Positions 34,017 through 46,189 of a stretch of DNA of 64,000 nucleotides are shown one piece after another. The notes under the pieces are model-generated. The model was not told the origin of the DNA, searched no databases, and saw nothing but the letters and a program-made list of their open reading frames with translations. Source of the stretch: Mesotaenium endlicherianum. Its lineage: Eukaryota; Streptophyta; Zygnematophyceae; Zygnematales; Mesotaeniaceae. Positions within the stretch are counted from its first letter, which is position 1. The number at the start of each line of letters is the position of its first letter. The stretch spans positions 862 to 64,861 of the forward strand of contig WELA01010062.1 of NCBI GenBank assembly GCA_009602735.1, read 5' to 3'. Position numbers and translations under genes: made by a program.

Positions 34017-35274
34017 TCATGCCACACTGTTATGGTGTCCGTGGCTGCACATGCACGCAAGCGCGCATGGGCTACTGAATGACTGAATGGGGATTGTGTG
34101 TGCGTGCGTATGCAAAGGAGGCTGTTGAACTCGGATTGGGAGTCTAAGAGGGGCAGGTAGCTGTGTCGTCTGTACACGCTGCTCAAGGCCTGCAAATCCA
34201 TCTTCAAGAAATACACTCAATGACACCTTTCCCTCCCCCCTTTGCCTGCCCGTCCCTCACTTGCATGTCTCCCTCCCTACCTCCCTCCCTTGCTTGCTCA
34301 TATATGTTTGCTCCCTCCCTCGCTCCCTCCCTCGCTGGCGCCTTGTGAGCAAAAATGGGGCAAGCGCTCAGCCCGGCAAGCTCTTCTTTTGAAGACAACT
34401 TTTGCAGATACCACTTTTTTGTTTGAATTATTACCATCCAGCAACCCAACTAAGTTTGCACAGGTTGGTAGCAGCAAGCAGCCACATCTTAACAGGTGCT
34501 TGCTGCTTTGCTAACTTCCAGCATCGCAGCCTCCAAATTTTGGTGCCTTTGACAAGTGGTGACAAGTGGTCAGTACGAGACTAGACACACTGCAAACAAC
34601 ATGGACACATGCATGTGGCATCTTGCTCGGACGGCTTCTCACTCCCATGTTTTCCTTCTGCAAAAGCTGCGCTTAGTGTTGGGAGATGAGGGGAAACGGG
34701 TGCCCCCATCTCTCATGCATTGGGCAGCGAGTAATTTGAGCTCCCCTTGGTTTGTGGATGAAGAGTATGTCAGAAAACACGCCGCTATTTGGTCCAACAT
34801 CCCTCTTGCCCCTGATCATGAGGGTGCTCCTCAACTTTCCCTTCCTTCCCCTTATTCCTCCTGCCATCGGTCATTGGGTTGCACGAGATGAGGCGGTAAG
34901 GAACGCTGTGTGCGTGTGTGTCTGTGTATTTCATGTGATATACGACCGTGCATGTATCCTAGTTTCCTACTTTGGCAGGTCTTGGAGGAAGAGACCAGCA
35001 TGCTGCAACATTGCCACACACTGAACCTCCACTCTACAACCTCTTTCTTTAGTAGTGAGACAGCCTGACTTTGAACAAACTTATCCATAGAAAAAGTACG
35101 TGGTTACTTCAAAGTCCTACAATGTTAGCAAGGTGCGATCTTTTAATTGGAGAAAGAGAAAGCAACATATAAAGCATTGCTTTACATACACCCTAGTATG
35201 GCATCATATTTCTACAAGCTTTCAAGTAGCTAAGTAGAACAGGTAGAATATTGAAGATTAGCGACATGTAATGT
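34017..35274. other. Flank without a recognised gene
   Basis: A CCCT-rich tract covers about 34223-34345. An open frame of 111 codons (34556-34891) has no recognisable domain. No repeat partner is seen elsewhere in the window. It may be host intergenic DNA or part of a gene I cannot recognise. Confidence 0.4.
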
Positions 35275-35409
35275 CGCAAACCAAAGTTTGACTAGTGTTC
35301 AAAATTGATCGATTTCACACGTGTTGTGTTTCATCGACAAACAAAATCCTTATACGGCTTTTCTTTGCAAAGAAGCCTCATTGCAGCAGGAAGGTAGCTG
35401 CTACACATA
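35275..35409 (+). repeat. Direct repeat A1 of the DIRS-like element
   Basis: 135 bp nearly identical to 59318-59452, same orientation, starting CGCAAACCAAAGTTTGAC and ending GGTAGCTGCTACACATA. It contains the palindrome CTTTGCAAAG. Just outside, GCGACAT and ATGTCGC form an inverted pair (35261-35277). Confidence 0.85.
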
Positions 35410-36153
35410 GAGGCGCGTAGACATTGCATGCCGAGACTTACTCAGACAATCTTGTGTCGGGCATACAAAATTGCTTGATAGAGTACCATAGATCCGCAAA
35501 CACTCGAGACGCGAACGTATTTGTTCACTTACGAGCGATGACGGAGAGGTGAGGGAAGCCAAGAAGGCCCGAGCGACTTACGCAATGATGGAGAGCAGGT
35601 CAATGGCGAGCAGATTAATGATACCGATAGGGCGAGCGTAGCGAGCCAGCTTACTGCTGTCAAAATCGTCAAATTACCTGCACAGTCTCTGAAAGAGTAC
35701 GAAAGCAAGCAGGCCGAGCTAAGCAAGGCTGAAGCGACGGAGCTCAAAGCTGCGCAGCACGTTGCTCATCTCAGAATGGCCAAGTTACAGCAAACAGTGA
35801 GCAAACTAGCGCAAAGCAAGGTCTCGCGAGCTCACGATGGCAAGGAAGCAGGGGCGGACATCCTGCAGCAGCTCAAGCGGCTCAAGAGGGAAAGTGAGGT
35901 TGCAGGTGTGGGCAAGTTGTCTGAGGGCAACCGCGCCCAAATGAAGGTCATGAACGACCTCGCGGAGCTGTGCCACAACGCCCAAGATGCACTGGACAAG
36001 GAAGACATTGAAGCGGCCCAAAGCGCGCCCACTGAAGGTTTGTCTTTGATAATCTTTTGGCAAAAGCTAATCATTTCCGCGGAATTGCATAGCTAGCCTG
36101 TGATTAATGAGGTTGTCAGGTTCATGCAAAGTAAGGATGAGAGCGAGGATTGG

Positions 36154-36873
36154 TGAAATGAATCGACTTACCAAGTAGGCGATTAACACTTAATAAAGAT
36201 CTTTATATCAGCAAGTAATCTTTATGGTATTTCCGTTAACTGGTTAAACGGCAAAGGACAATACACTTAGCAAGGAATAATACTCGTAAGTCAAATGCGA
36301 GTAACCTAGCATCAATGATGCAAATCAGTAAACTCAACATAAGCAAGGTTAGAAGACAGTGCGTATCAATGGCTTCTCGCCTTGGATTCAGATCTCTCTC
36401 AGTAAGCTGTACAAGAGAGTTGGCCTCGTTTCCGAATGCCGAACTCGAGGGCAATGCCTAGCATATGTACATGGAATGAGTTTACTGTTCAACGGTCAGT
36501 GCGATGGCACCGCCTACCCGGGAGTTAACCACGTTGGTAGGACCTCGGTTAACCAAATCCACCGCCATCTCCCATCATCCCGAATAGCCATCCATCATGG
36601 GGATGTCATCTGGCCATTCATCTAGCAGGTGGTACTTAGATGCATATCAAGGCAGTTCGCTGCTACCGAGCACGGAAGTCAGCTGGCTGTCAAAGAATGT
36701 GTCAGCAAGCTGACTTATATGAACTTTCAGCCTGCTGCTTTTTACTGAGTCATTAAACTGATAATTATGTAAAGTCCAACAGACTGACTATTAACTAAAG
36801 TTCAGCCGGCTGAACTTAACAAACTATTATATTTAAATGAATATTATATCCACTAATATACTGATTCATTACA
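36154..36873 (-). repeat. 3' LTR of copy D
   Basis: 720 bp, from TGAAATGAATCG to GATTCATTACA on plus. The family polypurine tract (CCTCCAACTTA on plus) lies directly next to it at about 36878. Confidence 0.95.
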
Positions 36874-36986
36874 ATCCCTCCAACTTAACTTGTTGTCGCC
36901 TCGACAACATTAAACTGCAAAAGCTTTAAATGAAGAAACTGACCCTGACCAGCCTCCCTTACTGACTACCTCTTCAGCGTGTCACC

Positions 36987-38687
36987 TTAAGGGGTGGTTC
37001 CTGGGGCTTCAGGATCAGGGGACGGAGATCTGGACCTAGATCTGGACAGCCCTCTAGGTCTGTCAGCTGGCCTTCTAAAGAACCCTGTTTGCTCTAAAGT
37101 TGGCCCTCGAGGAGAACGGAGGATGGTGGCCTGCTCTTCAACTATTTGGGTGTTGATTCCCACATAGACAGGCATTCCAGTAGGATGCTGAAATACATTG
37201 GCTAGAGGTACATGCCCCTGAGCGGAGGGGGAGGCTGGCATACCTCTGGCCCACCCGCGTGTCCCTCTTCTGGCACCCCTGTCCTCTGGGGATTTCTGTC
37301 TGTGTCTGCTGCCCAGTACAGTCAGATCAGCTTCTTCCCCTGCTTGGGCAGGTGGGCTGGGGGAGCGAGCGCGGGGTCCAGTTGTCGCCATAACGGGGAT
37401 CACATTCCACACACCTGATCGTGGTTCTTTAGGAAGTGCCACTGCCTGTCCCTGGGTATCCTGAGTACCTGCTGCTGATGCTTCTCCTCTGCCTTGTTCT
37501 TCTTCCTCATCCTCCTCATCCTCCTCCTCGGAGAGAGTAGGGGTCTCGTCCACTAAGTCGTCCTGCTCCCTAGTAGACATGGAGTAGTCTACCGACCTCC
37601 CTTTCTTAGGGCGCGCTGGAGGTTGCTTGGCCTTCAGCCTACTGATATCTATCCGGCCTGCATTCTTTGCCCATTTGACAAAGGCATGCTTTCCCTTAGA
37701 GAAGTACTCTCTTCCCCTCCTCCTATGTTCCTTGGTCTCTGCATTCATATTGCTCAGGCATCCATTCAGCCTGGGGTCCCAAGGGGCAATGTGAGGTGGT
37801 AGGATGAGATAGCCGTCTAGGCCATAGTGGAAGTCATCCGGTTGGGCTCGGTCACACTCCTGCTTCTTATTTGTGACGGTCATCCACCTCCAGTCTGTTG
37901 GCTGCTGGTAGTACTGGGGTCCGTGCTCAGCCTTCCTCAGTTTACACGGGAACCAGTGGGGAGAGAACATCTGCTGTCCTGCTTCCCTGGCCAAGTACTC
38001 CCAGCTCCTTCTCTCAACTTCATTGTAAGCTGGCAGGAGTGTGAGGTAGAATACCGTATCCTTAAAGCTATCGGGCCGCATGCTCACCATCCGGATGAGT
38101 CTCTGATCTCCCACTATTCCCGGTATGGGGACCGGCTTGTCCTCTGAATCATCTGCGAGATACCGGGCCTGCTCTGCTGTATAGCCCACCATCTTAGCAT
38201 AATCTTCGTAAAGGACCACGCCGGTGTGTGTCTCGATGTACCTGTCCAGTGCTGTAGCTCCTTCCTTCTGTAGCAGTGTTGTCTGTTCCAGCCTGTTGAT
38301 CTCCTGGGCTGCCAGCAATGCTTCCTTCAGGTTATCGAAGTTTTGGCCACCCACCACAGTATACCTGTAAGTGGCCAAGCTCTTCTGTCTGTCCGCTTCA
38401 ATCTTTTTTCTTTTCTCCTCTTCTGCCGCTGCCGCTTCTTCTTGCTGTTTCTTCTGTCTCTCCTCCTCAGCCTTCCTGAGGTTTTCCGCTTCCTGATCCT
38501 TCTTCCTCTGTGCCTCTTCTGCCGCCTCTTGTTGTTTGCGGACCCTTTCTTGTTCTCTCCTGGTGAGGGACGTCGCCGCCAGCTCCTTCTGGTATTGCTC
38601 CATTGTCCTCCTGGCTTCTTCTGCCTTGCGCTTTCTGTCCTCCTTTTGTGTGGTGGGCGCCATCCTGCACATGTAACCAGGGCACAA
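36987..38687 (-). CDS. ORF3 protein of copy D (566 codons), function unknown
   Basis: An open frame downstream of pol on the same strand. Residues about 10-120 are Glu/Lys/Arg/Gln-rich and look like a long coiled coil. About 120-340 form a conserved block (LYEDYAKMVGYTAEQA, YNEVERRSWEYLAREA, DWRWMTVTNK, PHIAPWDPRLNG). Then come a basic stretch (GREYFSKGKHAFVKWAK), an acidic run (SEEEDEEDEEEEQ) and a Ser/Pro/Arg tail with RSRSRSPSPDPE. There is no signal peptide, membrane segment, protease or polymerase motif, so it does not look like an envelope. It is found after pol in copies A, B, D and E. It may be an accessory nucleic-acid or host-factor-binding protein; this is inference. The first ATG may be a little further in (MAPTTQKEDRKRK). 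Confidence 0.7.
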   Translation of the reverse strand: MCPGYMCRMAPTTQKEDRKRKAEEARRTMEQYQKELAATSLTRREQERVRKQQEAAEEAQRKKDQEAENLRKAEEERQKKQQEEAAAAEEEKRKKIEADRQKSLATYRYTVVGGQNFDNLKEALLAAQEINRLEQTTLLQKEGATALDRYIETHTGVVLYEDYAKMVGYTAEQARYLADDSEDKPVPIPGIVGDQRLIRMVSMRPDSFKDTVFYLTLLPAYNEVERRSWEYLAREAGQQMFSPHWFPCKLRKAEHGPQYYQQPTDWRWMTVTNKKQECDRAQPDDFHYGLDGYLILPPHIAPWDPRLNGCLSNMNAETKEHRRRGREYFSKGKHAFVKWAKNAGRIDISRLKAKQPPARPKKGRSVDYSMSTREQDDLVDETPTLSEEEDEEDEEEEQGRGEASAAGTQDTQGQAVALPKEPRSGVWNVIPVMATTGPRARSPSPPAQAGEEADLTVLGSRHRQKSPEDRGARRGTRGWARGMPASPSAQGHVPLANVFQHPTGMPVYVGINTQIVEEQATILRSPRGPTLEQTGFFRRPADRPRGLSRSRSRSPSPDPEAPGTTP

Positions 38688-38930
38688 GTTAGTAGGATAT
38701 GGACCTTTGTCATAGGGATTGCAGGAAGTATGTTAGTATTTAGTATAGTGGCTTCGCTGCTGTTTACCTTACAGGATGATTGCTAAAAGTTGACGTAGTT
38801 GCGATGCGCTACACATAAACGTATGAGTGTGTTTTTATCGCTCTCGCTCACTAACTGTCATATATTTTCCCCTCCAACTTAAATGGAGACAGGACCGCCT
38901 GTCACCTTCCCGTGTCAACTGAAATGACAG

Positions 38931-41900
38931 TTATGGAGGGACTCCAGCGGCCCGAAGGTGGAACCGTGTCAACGCCCCTTTGGCATTGGTCAAGTGGTCC
39001 TTAAACTCCCAAGTGTCCCCAGAGGCATCGTAACCCTTCCATCGAATGAGGTATTTCATGACATATTTAGACGATCGACGGACCGAGCGAGCGTCTAAAA
39101 TCTCATCGACCTCATATTCCTCAGGGTCGCCGTCCCGGACAGCGGGGACCGGTCCCGGTTGGACAGGGAACCGACCTGTGAACAGTGTATCACCTTTGAT
39201 GTACGGTTCCAGGAAGGAGACATTAAAGACCGGGTGCCCCTTGTATTCAGCTGACATGTTCAGTTTGTAAGCATTCTGACCGACACGACGGACCACCGAA
39301 TATGGACCGACCCAGACAGGGCCAAGCTTTTTCTTGACCACACCAGGGAGGTACAGGTGCTGAGAATGCAGTTTGACTAAATCCCCCTTGGAAAATGTCA
39401 GTTCCCGACGGTGTTGATTAGCGTATTTTTGTTGGTTTTCTTGGGCCGTGTGCAAGTTTCGTTGGACTTCTGACAGGGTGTCAGCAAACTCCTGAGTTAA
39501 CTGGAGGGAGACCGGGTTGTCAATCCCTTCAGGGTGAGTTAAAGATTCCCCTAGCACATCTAGAGGAGACTTAGGGACTCTACCCAGGCTGAGTTCAAAA
39601 GGAGTTTTGCCCGTTGACGCGTGCACCGCACTGTTGACCGCAAACTGAATTTGAGGCAACAGGTCATCCCAATTATCTTGTTTTTGGTTAATATATGCTC
39701 TCAGCACCTCCTGCAGAACTCGGTTAGTTCTTTCAGTCTGCCCATCAGTCTGAGGGTGGTTTGCTGTGCTGAGCAGCTGTTTGACTCCCATTAACCCCAT
39801 TAAAGCTCTCCAGAACTTAGAGGTGAATTTTGAGTCTCTGTCTGAGATGATATTAGAAGGGAGCCCATGTTGGCATACTACATGGTTGTAAAACTGTCTC
39901 GCTGTTTCGAGTGCAGTCACTTTGACAGTTGTGGGGATAAAAATGACCATTTTTGTCAGTTTATCCACGACTACCAGTATTGAATCATGCCCGTTGGCAG
40001 TTCTTGGTAGTGAGACCACCCAGTCCATGGATATAGTTTCCCAGCGTCCCGCTGGGATGGGTAGCGGTTGCAAGAGACCTCCGGGTGGTGTGTGCCGAGA
40101 CTTATTTCTCTGACACTGGTCACAGGACTTGACATATTTCAAGACCTCCCGGGGTAACCCCTCCCAATGATAATGTTTTGCCAGTTTGCCAACAGTTTTG
40201 GCCTGCCCCAAATGTCCACCCAGGAGACTGTCATGAGCTTGACTCAGTAAGAGAGACCTTATTTCCAAATTATTAGGAATGACCAGCTTCAGCCTGCCTG
40301 AAGTGGTTTCAGTCACCCAGACCCCTCCCTTGAGCTTATACCCGAGTGCGGTAGCACGACACATACCAGTAGTGGGGCTGGGCTCAAATGTTGGGTCAGA
40401 AAGGTAGGCTTTCCTAAGTTGTTCAAGGAAGGACTTTTTCACCTTTAGTGAAGTGAGTGCACACAGGACTTTATCTACAGCATGCTGACTAAAGTTCCTT
40501 TCTTGCAAGTCAGGTCTTCTAGAGAGTGCATCAGCAGGATTCAACTTCCCTGGTTTGTAGTCGATCTGGACTTGGAACTGCTCCAGCATCTGGCTCCAGC
40601 GGTTCTCCCTCCTCGACAGCTTGGACTTCTTCTGAAAGTGGGTCAGAGCTAGATGATCTGTAATCACCTTAAAAGCTTTACCATGTAAGTATGCTCTCCA
40701 CTGTTTGAGTACATGAATGATAGCTAGCAGCTCTTTATCATGCACTGAGTAATTAATCTCCGCTGGATTAAATTTCATAGACTCATACAACACAGGATGC
40801 CACTCCTGCCGTACCTTACCATCCTTTGTGGTTTTGTCAGCAGGCTGCAACAAAATAGCACCCATGGCAAAATCAGAGGCATCAGTAACCACCTGCACCG
40901 GTTTGCTGGGGTCATACACGGCTAGCACTGGGGCAGAACAAAGGGCATCTTTAAGGGTCTGGAAGGCAGCCTGCTGCTCTTCCCCCCACACATACCCGAT
41001 GTCTTTCTTAGTAAGGTCAGTCAGTTTACTGGCCTTTGTGGAATAATTCTCAATAAATCTCCTATAGTAGTTAGCCAACCCGAGGAAGGATCTAACTTCA
41101 GAGACAGACTATGGTACTGGCCAGTCCCTTATGGTCTGGACTTTCTTAGGATCCACACTGATGCCCTCCTTACTGACAACGTGGCCTAAGAATTCATTAC
41201 TTTCCTTAAAGAAATCACACTTGCTCATTTTAGCATATAAGTGATTTTTCCAAAGAGTGTCCAGGACTGTTTTTAAGTGTTCAGTGTGCTGAGCTTCATC
41301 TTTAGAGAAAATTAATATATCATCCAGAAAAACTTGCACAAACTTATCCAAATAAGGTCTGAAAATGTCATTCATAGCACCCATGAAGGTAGCAGGAGCA
41401 TTAGTCAGTCCAAATGGCATCACGTTGAACTCATAGTGTCCATAACGTGTGCGGAGAGCAGTCTTGTGTTCATCCCCCTCAGCTATTCTGATTTGATGAT
41501 AACCACTCTTGAGATCTATCTTACTGAACACCTTAGCGCCAGACAGGGTATCAAGCAAGTCCTCGATTCTGGGTAAAGCATACTTGTTCTTTACTGTAAT
41601 TCTGTTAAGGCCTCTGTAATCCACACACATCCGCATACTGCCATCCTTTTTCTTCACAAATAGGATGGGTGCGCCGTAAGGTGATTTACTGGGAGAAATA
41701 TAACCATTTTCCTCAAGCTCTGCAATCTGTGTTTTCAACTCCTCGCTCTCCACATAAGACAAGCCATACGTGCGTTGAAAGGGTGGCTGACTCCCAGGTA
41801 ATAAATCAATCCTATGATCTACTTCCGGCTTAGGGGGTAGTCCTGGAGGCATATTAAACACATCCGTGTACTGAGCAACAATGTTTGCAGCAGTAGGGTG

Positions 41901-42647
41901 CTCCGGAGGGCTTGCCTTATTCTCAACCACTTCTTCAGGTTGAGGAGGTACCTCTCTTAGCAGCAGACAGAACATTCTGTCTTCCTTCTGGTTCCAGCTT
42001 TTGACGAACTCCATTGCATTCAGCAACTTGCATCCTTCTGGAAGCCTCTTCTTTTCCTTCATTTGCCATCCACACAGGACAAGAGGAAGAGCACTGGTGG
42101 GTGCCAAGTCAGTCTGCCCATCACTGGCTCCTCTCACTTTAACTGTACCTCTGCTCCAACACACTTCAGCTTGATGTCTATTAAGCCAGGACCTGCCTAG
42201 CACGAGATCATAAAAGCCAGTGTTGAGTACCTCAAATGTAAGCGTTTCAGTTAGAACTGCAATGCCAGAACCTAACTGGACCTCAATAGGCTTGGTTATA
42301 ACTCCTCCCGGGATACTTGAGGCATCTCCAAGGAATATTTTTCTATTCCCTTGGGTGACAGTAGGCAGCCTTAGCCGCTTAACTAAGTCCTTGTGAATAA
42401 AAGTATGTGACGCCCCTCCGTCAACAAATGCCCTCACCTTCCTACCTGCAATCATGCAATGCAGTAGGATAGGGGGGACTGTCTTTTCCTGACTTTCGCA
42501 TTGTTCTCCTGACGTAGCAAAGAAATGTTGGACATCAGGTGGAACAAGAGCATCCAGAGTGTGCACTCTCTGGACGTCTATATTACTGATGGTCTCCTTT
42601 ATCTGTTTGTCAGGCATGCATAGTGAATCCAGTTCAGCAGGACCCAT
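38931..42647 (-). pseudogene. pol of copy D (PR-RT-RH-IN-chromodomain)
   Basis: In order: protease region with [16 protein letters not shown], where DGGA stands at the usual DSGA or DTGA site; reverse transcriptase with [12 protein letters not shown] and catalytic [10 protein letters not shown]; RNase H with [14 protein letters not shown] and TDHLALTHF; integrase with a zinc-binding domain ([22 protein letters not shown]) and core ([35 protein letters not shown]); and a chromodomain ([17 protein letters not shown]). The same domains in E are nearly identical. The gene looks nearly whole with about one break. It is separated from gag by a short gap, so Pol expression depends on read-through or a frame change of the kind known in the family. 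Confidence 0.9.
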
Positions 42648-42715
42648 AATACCTGCTACGAGGGCAGCTAGTGACGACTCACTATCTCTAGCATCCTCAC
42701 AGTCAGTAGACTGGA

Positions 42716-44191
42716 TTACTGACTGTTGCTGTCTTTTAAAGGCTGGTCTTTTCTCTCGACCTTAGGCAGGTGCTTGACCGGACACTGTTCTCTGTAGTGG
42801 CCTTTCTGCTGACAATGGTAGCAAGTAGATTTTGCTGAGGCTGGTCTCGGCTTAGTCCTACCACCACCCCTTCCATAGCCACCTCGAGAGGGACCACCTC
42901 TACCTCTAGACTGAATAGCATTGTACTCATACTCATATTCATCACCCTGATTATCCTCAGCCTGGTCTCCTTCAACTGCATTGTAGGAACCGTGGGGCTT
43001 TTTGACAATCTTAGACACCAAAGCGTTACTCTGGCGCTTGTGATTGAACTGCTGCTGATCCCAGGCGTCAGCATCCTGGATCAAGTCAGCCAGTTTCTCA
43101 TACTTTTTCTCAGCAAAATGACCAGAGACCTCGGATTTCAAGCCATACCTGAAGTATGCTATCCTATACCGTTCTGGCAAATCAGGCTGCTTCATCATGT
43201 TCTCTTGGAACTTTTGAGCAAACTCAGCAACTGAAGTGGTCTGCTTCAGTGTCAGGGAGATCATCGCATAGATAGCTTTCTCCTGCTGGTTGATGACATC
43301 AAACTTCTCATGCAACTTCTCGACAAACTCTACCCACGTAGGGTCACCGAGTTGCCGAGCCTTACGCTCTTCCTTCCAGTAAAGCCACCAGTCTGCGGCA
43401 CTGCCTTTCAGTAGCGCACCGGTGTGCCTGACCTTCTCGTAATCTTGCAGTTCTGGGTAGTTCTCCAGCCACTGCTCAACATCCGCGAGAAACTTGATCA
43501 GGTAATATTTTCTGTTTCCCTCAGGATCATAGTCCTGGGGAGGTTTCGGCTTGGGCTTACTAGGCCCTCGGCCACCACCACTAGTGGTGTGAGACCCCAG
43601 TTGGTCTCTGTCCCGGAGTAGGGACATTATGATTCTTTTGTCCTCCTGCTGGGACTGATACATGGTCGCCATTTGCGACTGCATCTGAACGAACAATGCT
43701 CCCAAGTCTACATTTTGGGGTGGTAGATTAGCAAATGCAGCAGCAGCAGCATCTACTCGCTGAGTAGTGTCCTCAACAATCCCTCTCCCTCCTGTAGCAG
43801 CAATTCCCGCCGCATTCAGCCGGTCACGTATTTGACCTAGGGGTACATTGAGTTGTTCGGCAGGAGGTGGGTTCAGAACATTGGCCCTTGATGCCAGAAG
43901 TTCTTCAACAGTGCGCTCGTCAGCTGGTTGTCCTTCCCTCCTTTGTATATCTTCAGCGGCCTTTGCCACTTGTTCAGCTTCTAGTCTGGCTATCTCCTCT
44001 TCAGCTTGCTGAGCTGCGACTGAGGCAATAGCAGCTGCCTCATCTGCAGCCTCCCTAGCTCCAGTATCCGCTACTGCTTTCGAATAGGTATGGTTTCCCG
44101 CTATTTGGCTTTTCGCCTGGTTTTCGACATTCTCGTTATCCTGGTTCTTCATGTCTCGGGAGTTGCTAGTTTGAGACCTTGTCCTTACCAT
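42716..44191 (-). CDS. Gag of copy D (491 codons)
   Basis: An open frame beginning [14 protein letters not shown] shortly after the primer site. The N-terminal third is Ala/Glu-rich and probably helical. It is followed by the Gag core ([51 protein letters not shown]), an RG-rich basic stretch ([18 protein letters not shown]) and one CCHC knuckle [14 protein letters not shown]. The protein forms the particle and binds RNA. It is the best preserved gag of this family in the window. Confidence 0.92.
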   Translation of the reverse strand: MVRTRSQTSNSRDMKNQDNENVENQAKSQIAGNHTYSKAVADTGAREAADEAAAIASVAAQQAEEEIARLEAEQVAKAAEDIQRREGQPADERTVEELLASRANVLNPPPAEQLNVPLGQIRDRLNAAGIAATGGRGIVEDTTQRVDAAAAAFANLPPQNVDLGALFVQMQSQMATMYQSQQEDKRIIMSLLRDRDQLGSHTTSGGGRGPSKPKPKPPQDYDPEGNRKYYLIKFLADVEQWLENYPELQDYEKVRHTGALLKGSAADWWLYWKEERKARQLGDPTWVEFVEKLHEKFDVINQQEKAIYAMISLTLKQTTSVAEFAQKFQENMMKQPDLPERYRIAYFRYGLKSEVSGHFAEKKYEKLADLIQDADAWDQQQFNHKRQSNALVSKIVKKPHGSYNAVEGDQAEDNQGDEYEYEYNAIQSRGRGGPSRGGYGRGGGRTKPRPASAKSTCYHCQQKGHYREQCPVKHLPKVERKDQPLKDSNSQ

Positions 44192-44225
44192 ACAAAGAAG
44201 ACTGTGATAACAGCTCCGATACCAC

Positions 44226-44946
44226 TGAAATGAATCGACTTACCAAGTAGGCGATTAATACTTAATAAAGATCTTTATATCAGCAAGTAATCTTTATGGT
44301 ATTTCCGTTAACTGGTTAAACGGCAAAGGACAATACACTTAGCAGGGAATAATACTCGTAAGTCAAATGCGAGTAAACTAGCATCAATGATGCAAATCAG
44401 TAAACTCATACATAAGCAAGGTTAGAAGACAGTGCGTATCAATGGCTTCTCGCCTTGGATTCAGATCTCTCTCAGTAAGCTGTACAAGAGAGTTGGCCTC
44501 GTTTCCGAATGCCGAACTCGAGAGCAATGCCTAGCATATGTACATGGAATGAGTTTACTGTTCAACGGTCAGTGCGATGGCACCGCCTACCCGGGAGTTA
44601 ACCACGTTGGTAGGACCTCGGTTAACCAAATCCACCGCCATCTCCCATCATCCCGAATAGCCATCCATCATAGGGATGTCATCTGGCCATTCATCTAGCA
44701 TATCGCACTTAGATGCATATCAAGGCAGTTCGCTGCTACCGAGTACGGAAGTCAGCTTGCTGTCAAAGAATGTGTCAGCAAGCTGACTTATATGAACTTT
44801 CAGCCTGCTGCTTTTTACTGAGTCATTAAACGGATAATTATGTAAAGTCCAGCAGACTGACTATTAACTAAAGTTCAGCCGGCTGAACTTAATTAACTAT
44901 TATATTTAAATGAATAATATTTTCACTAATATTTCGATTTATTACA
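44226..44946 (-). repeat. 5' LTR of copy D with adjacent primer site
   Basis: 721 bp in minus orientation. On minus the primer site TGGTATCGGAGC follows the LTR (about 44213-44224 on plus). The target duplication ATTGG lies just outside at 44947-44951. Confidence 0.95.
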
Positions 44947-45222
44947 ATTGGGAGAATCAGGTCCAAAAGCAAGTGGGTAAGAGTAGGATGGACAAAGAGG
45001 AGGAGAAGGAGGTTGATTTTAGCAGCTGCAAACCACGGGCCAGCCCGTATGCTTCTAAGGCTAACCCCCGCGCTCCTAGGATGTTTAGAAATGACTTGGG
45101 TTGCTGGCACTGCCACATGGTAGACCACACATCTCGTTTTTGCCCTTCGGGGCCACCTAATGGCCCGGGCCCCCAACAGAGGCAGCCGTTGCTAGCTCCT
45201 ACTCAGGTAGCAAACTTATAGG

Positions 45223-46189
45223 GGCCTTATGGGCCGTCTCAAGGGCCTTATGGCCAACCCCAGCATTAATAGCAGTTTTTCTTATTTTGGAGCGTGAGTA
45301 GTTGGATATTGTTAACCAGGCCTTTGGCCTCCACGGACAATTTAAAACATTCTTATTATTATTTTGTATTATTTTTTATTGGCAAATTGTTGCTGAATTG
45401 GTTGGCCACCTAGGGAAACTGGACATTTGGGTGCACATGCTCGCGTTTGAAGGAGCATAAAGTTTTTGGATATGGATGGGGTACCAGGCCTAGGGCTCCA
45501 CAAATATTTGTTTGTTGATTATTGTTGTTATTGGTTAATTTTGATTGATTTTGGACTCGATCCTTGCTTGTGGTCGTTGCATACGGGATGGTGTTTGTTG
45601 GTTGTTATAGTTGCCGTTTCGTTAGTGCTTGTTGGGCACAAATTATAATGATAGGCCGATGATGCATGTCCCTCCAATCGAGGGACGTACGCCGCACGGA
45701 TGGATGTGCGTGGGTGGAGAAAGCCCCTGCAGGCCTCCTAGGCGCTGGCAGATTGAGCACGGATGGAGACCACTCTCATTGAGCGTTGGTTCTCGCGGCT
45801 GGTTGTTTGTTGGCGTGTCGCCGCTCGTGCACTGGCACGTTGTATTGCAAGTTGCTATAGGTCAGAGGAGTGTGGGCAAGAGGCTTTCAAAGCAAAAGTT
45901 GAATGCACGCGCACTGGCGCAAGTATGCATGTAGGCTCCTGCCAACCATATAAGTATTGGCAGTGGGAGCACGGGTGGGGTCACTCCTATGGAGTTTTGG
46001 ATTGCCGCGCACAGAGGGGCTGCAATGCAATGTTGCAAGGGTGCACACATATGCCACACAAGTTGGTTGCCGGTGCACGCTTAGCGTACCTCGATGCTGC
46101 AATTGCGGAGCAGGGTCATGGAGGATGTCAATCAATCGTGAACACGTTCAAGGCATCGTGGCCAAGATCAACCGCGGGTATGCTATATC
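45223..46189 (+). other. Unassigned part of the DIRS-like element between knuckle and RT
   Basis: Several overlapping short frames exist, none with a recognised domain. Position alone suggests the end of the Gag frame and the N-terminal part of pol. Confidence 0.4.

Larger units (their letters stand above)
36154..44946 (-). mobile_element. Chromovirus copy D (Ty3/gypsy, three-ORF family), nearly whole
   Basis: 8793 bp in minus orientation with LTRs at 44226-44946 (5') and 36154-36873 (3') and a perfect target duplication ATTGG (36149-36153 and 44947-44951). It holds primer site, gag, pol and ORF3 in that order. By eye the LTRs are about 96-97% identical, so it is fairly young but older than C. 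It looks almost whole, with about one apparent break in pol. It is inserted in the Gag-like region of the DIRS-like element. Confidence 0.95.
35640..45222 (+). pseudogene. Gag-like region of the DIRS-like element, split by chromovirus D
   Basis: The left part (about 35640-36153) gives a Lys/Glu/Ala-rich coiled-coil-like protein (AQHVAHLRMAKLQQTVSKLA). The right part (44952-45222) gives a basic segment and a single knuckle CWHCHMVDHTSRFC near its end. Element D sits between them with target duplication ATTGG. A coiled-coil followed by a C-terminal CCHC knuckle is usual for DIRS-type Gag proteins. The region is broken and the start is not certain. Confidence 0.6.

Noticed and set aside
34556-34891. 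Possible host exon of 111 codons
   Set aside because: No recognisable domain and no neighbouring exon with matching phase; listed only as unassigned flank.
36987-38687. Envelope-like protein for ORF3
   Set aside because: No signal peptide, no hydrophobic membrane segment and no glycoprotein-like Cys pattern; the protein is highly charged.
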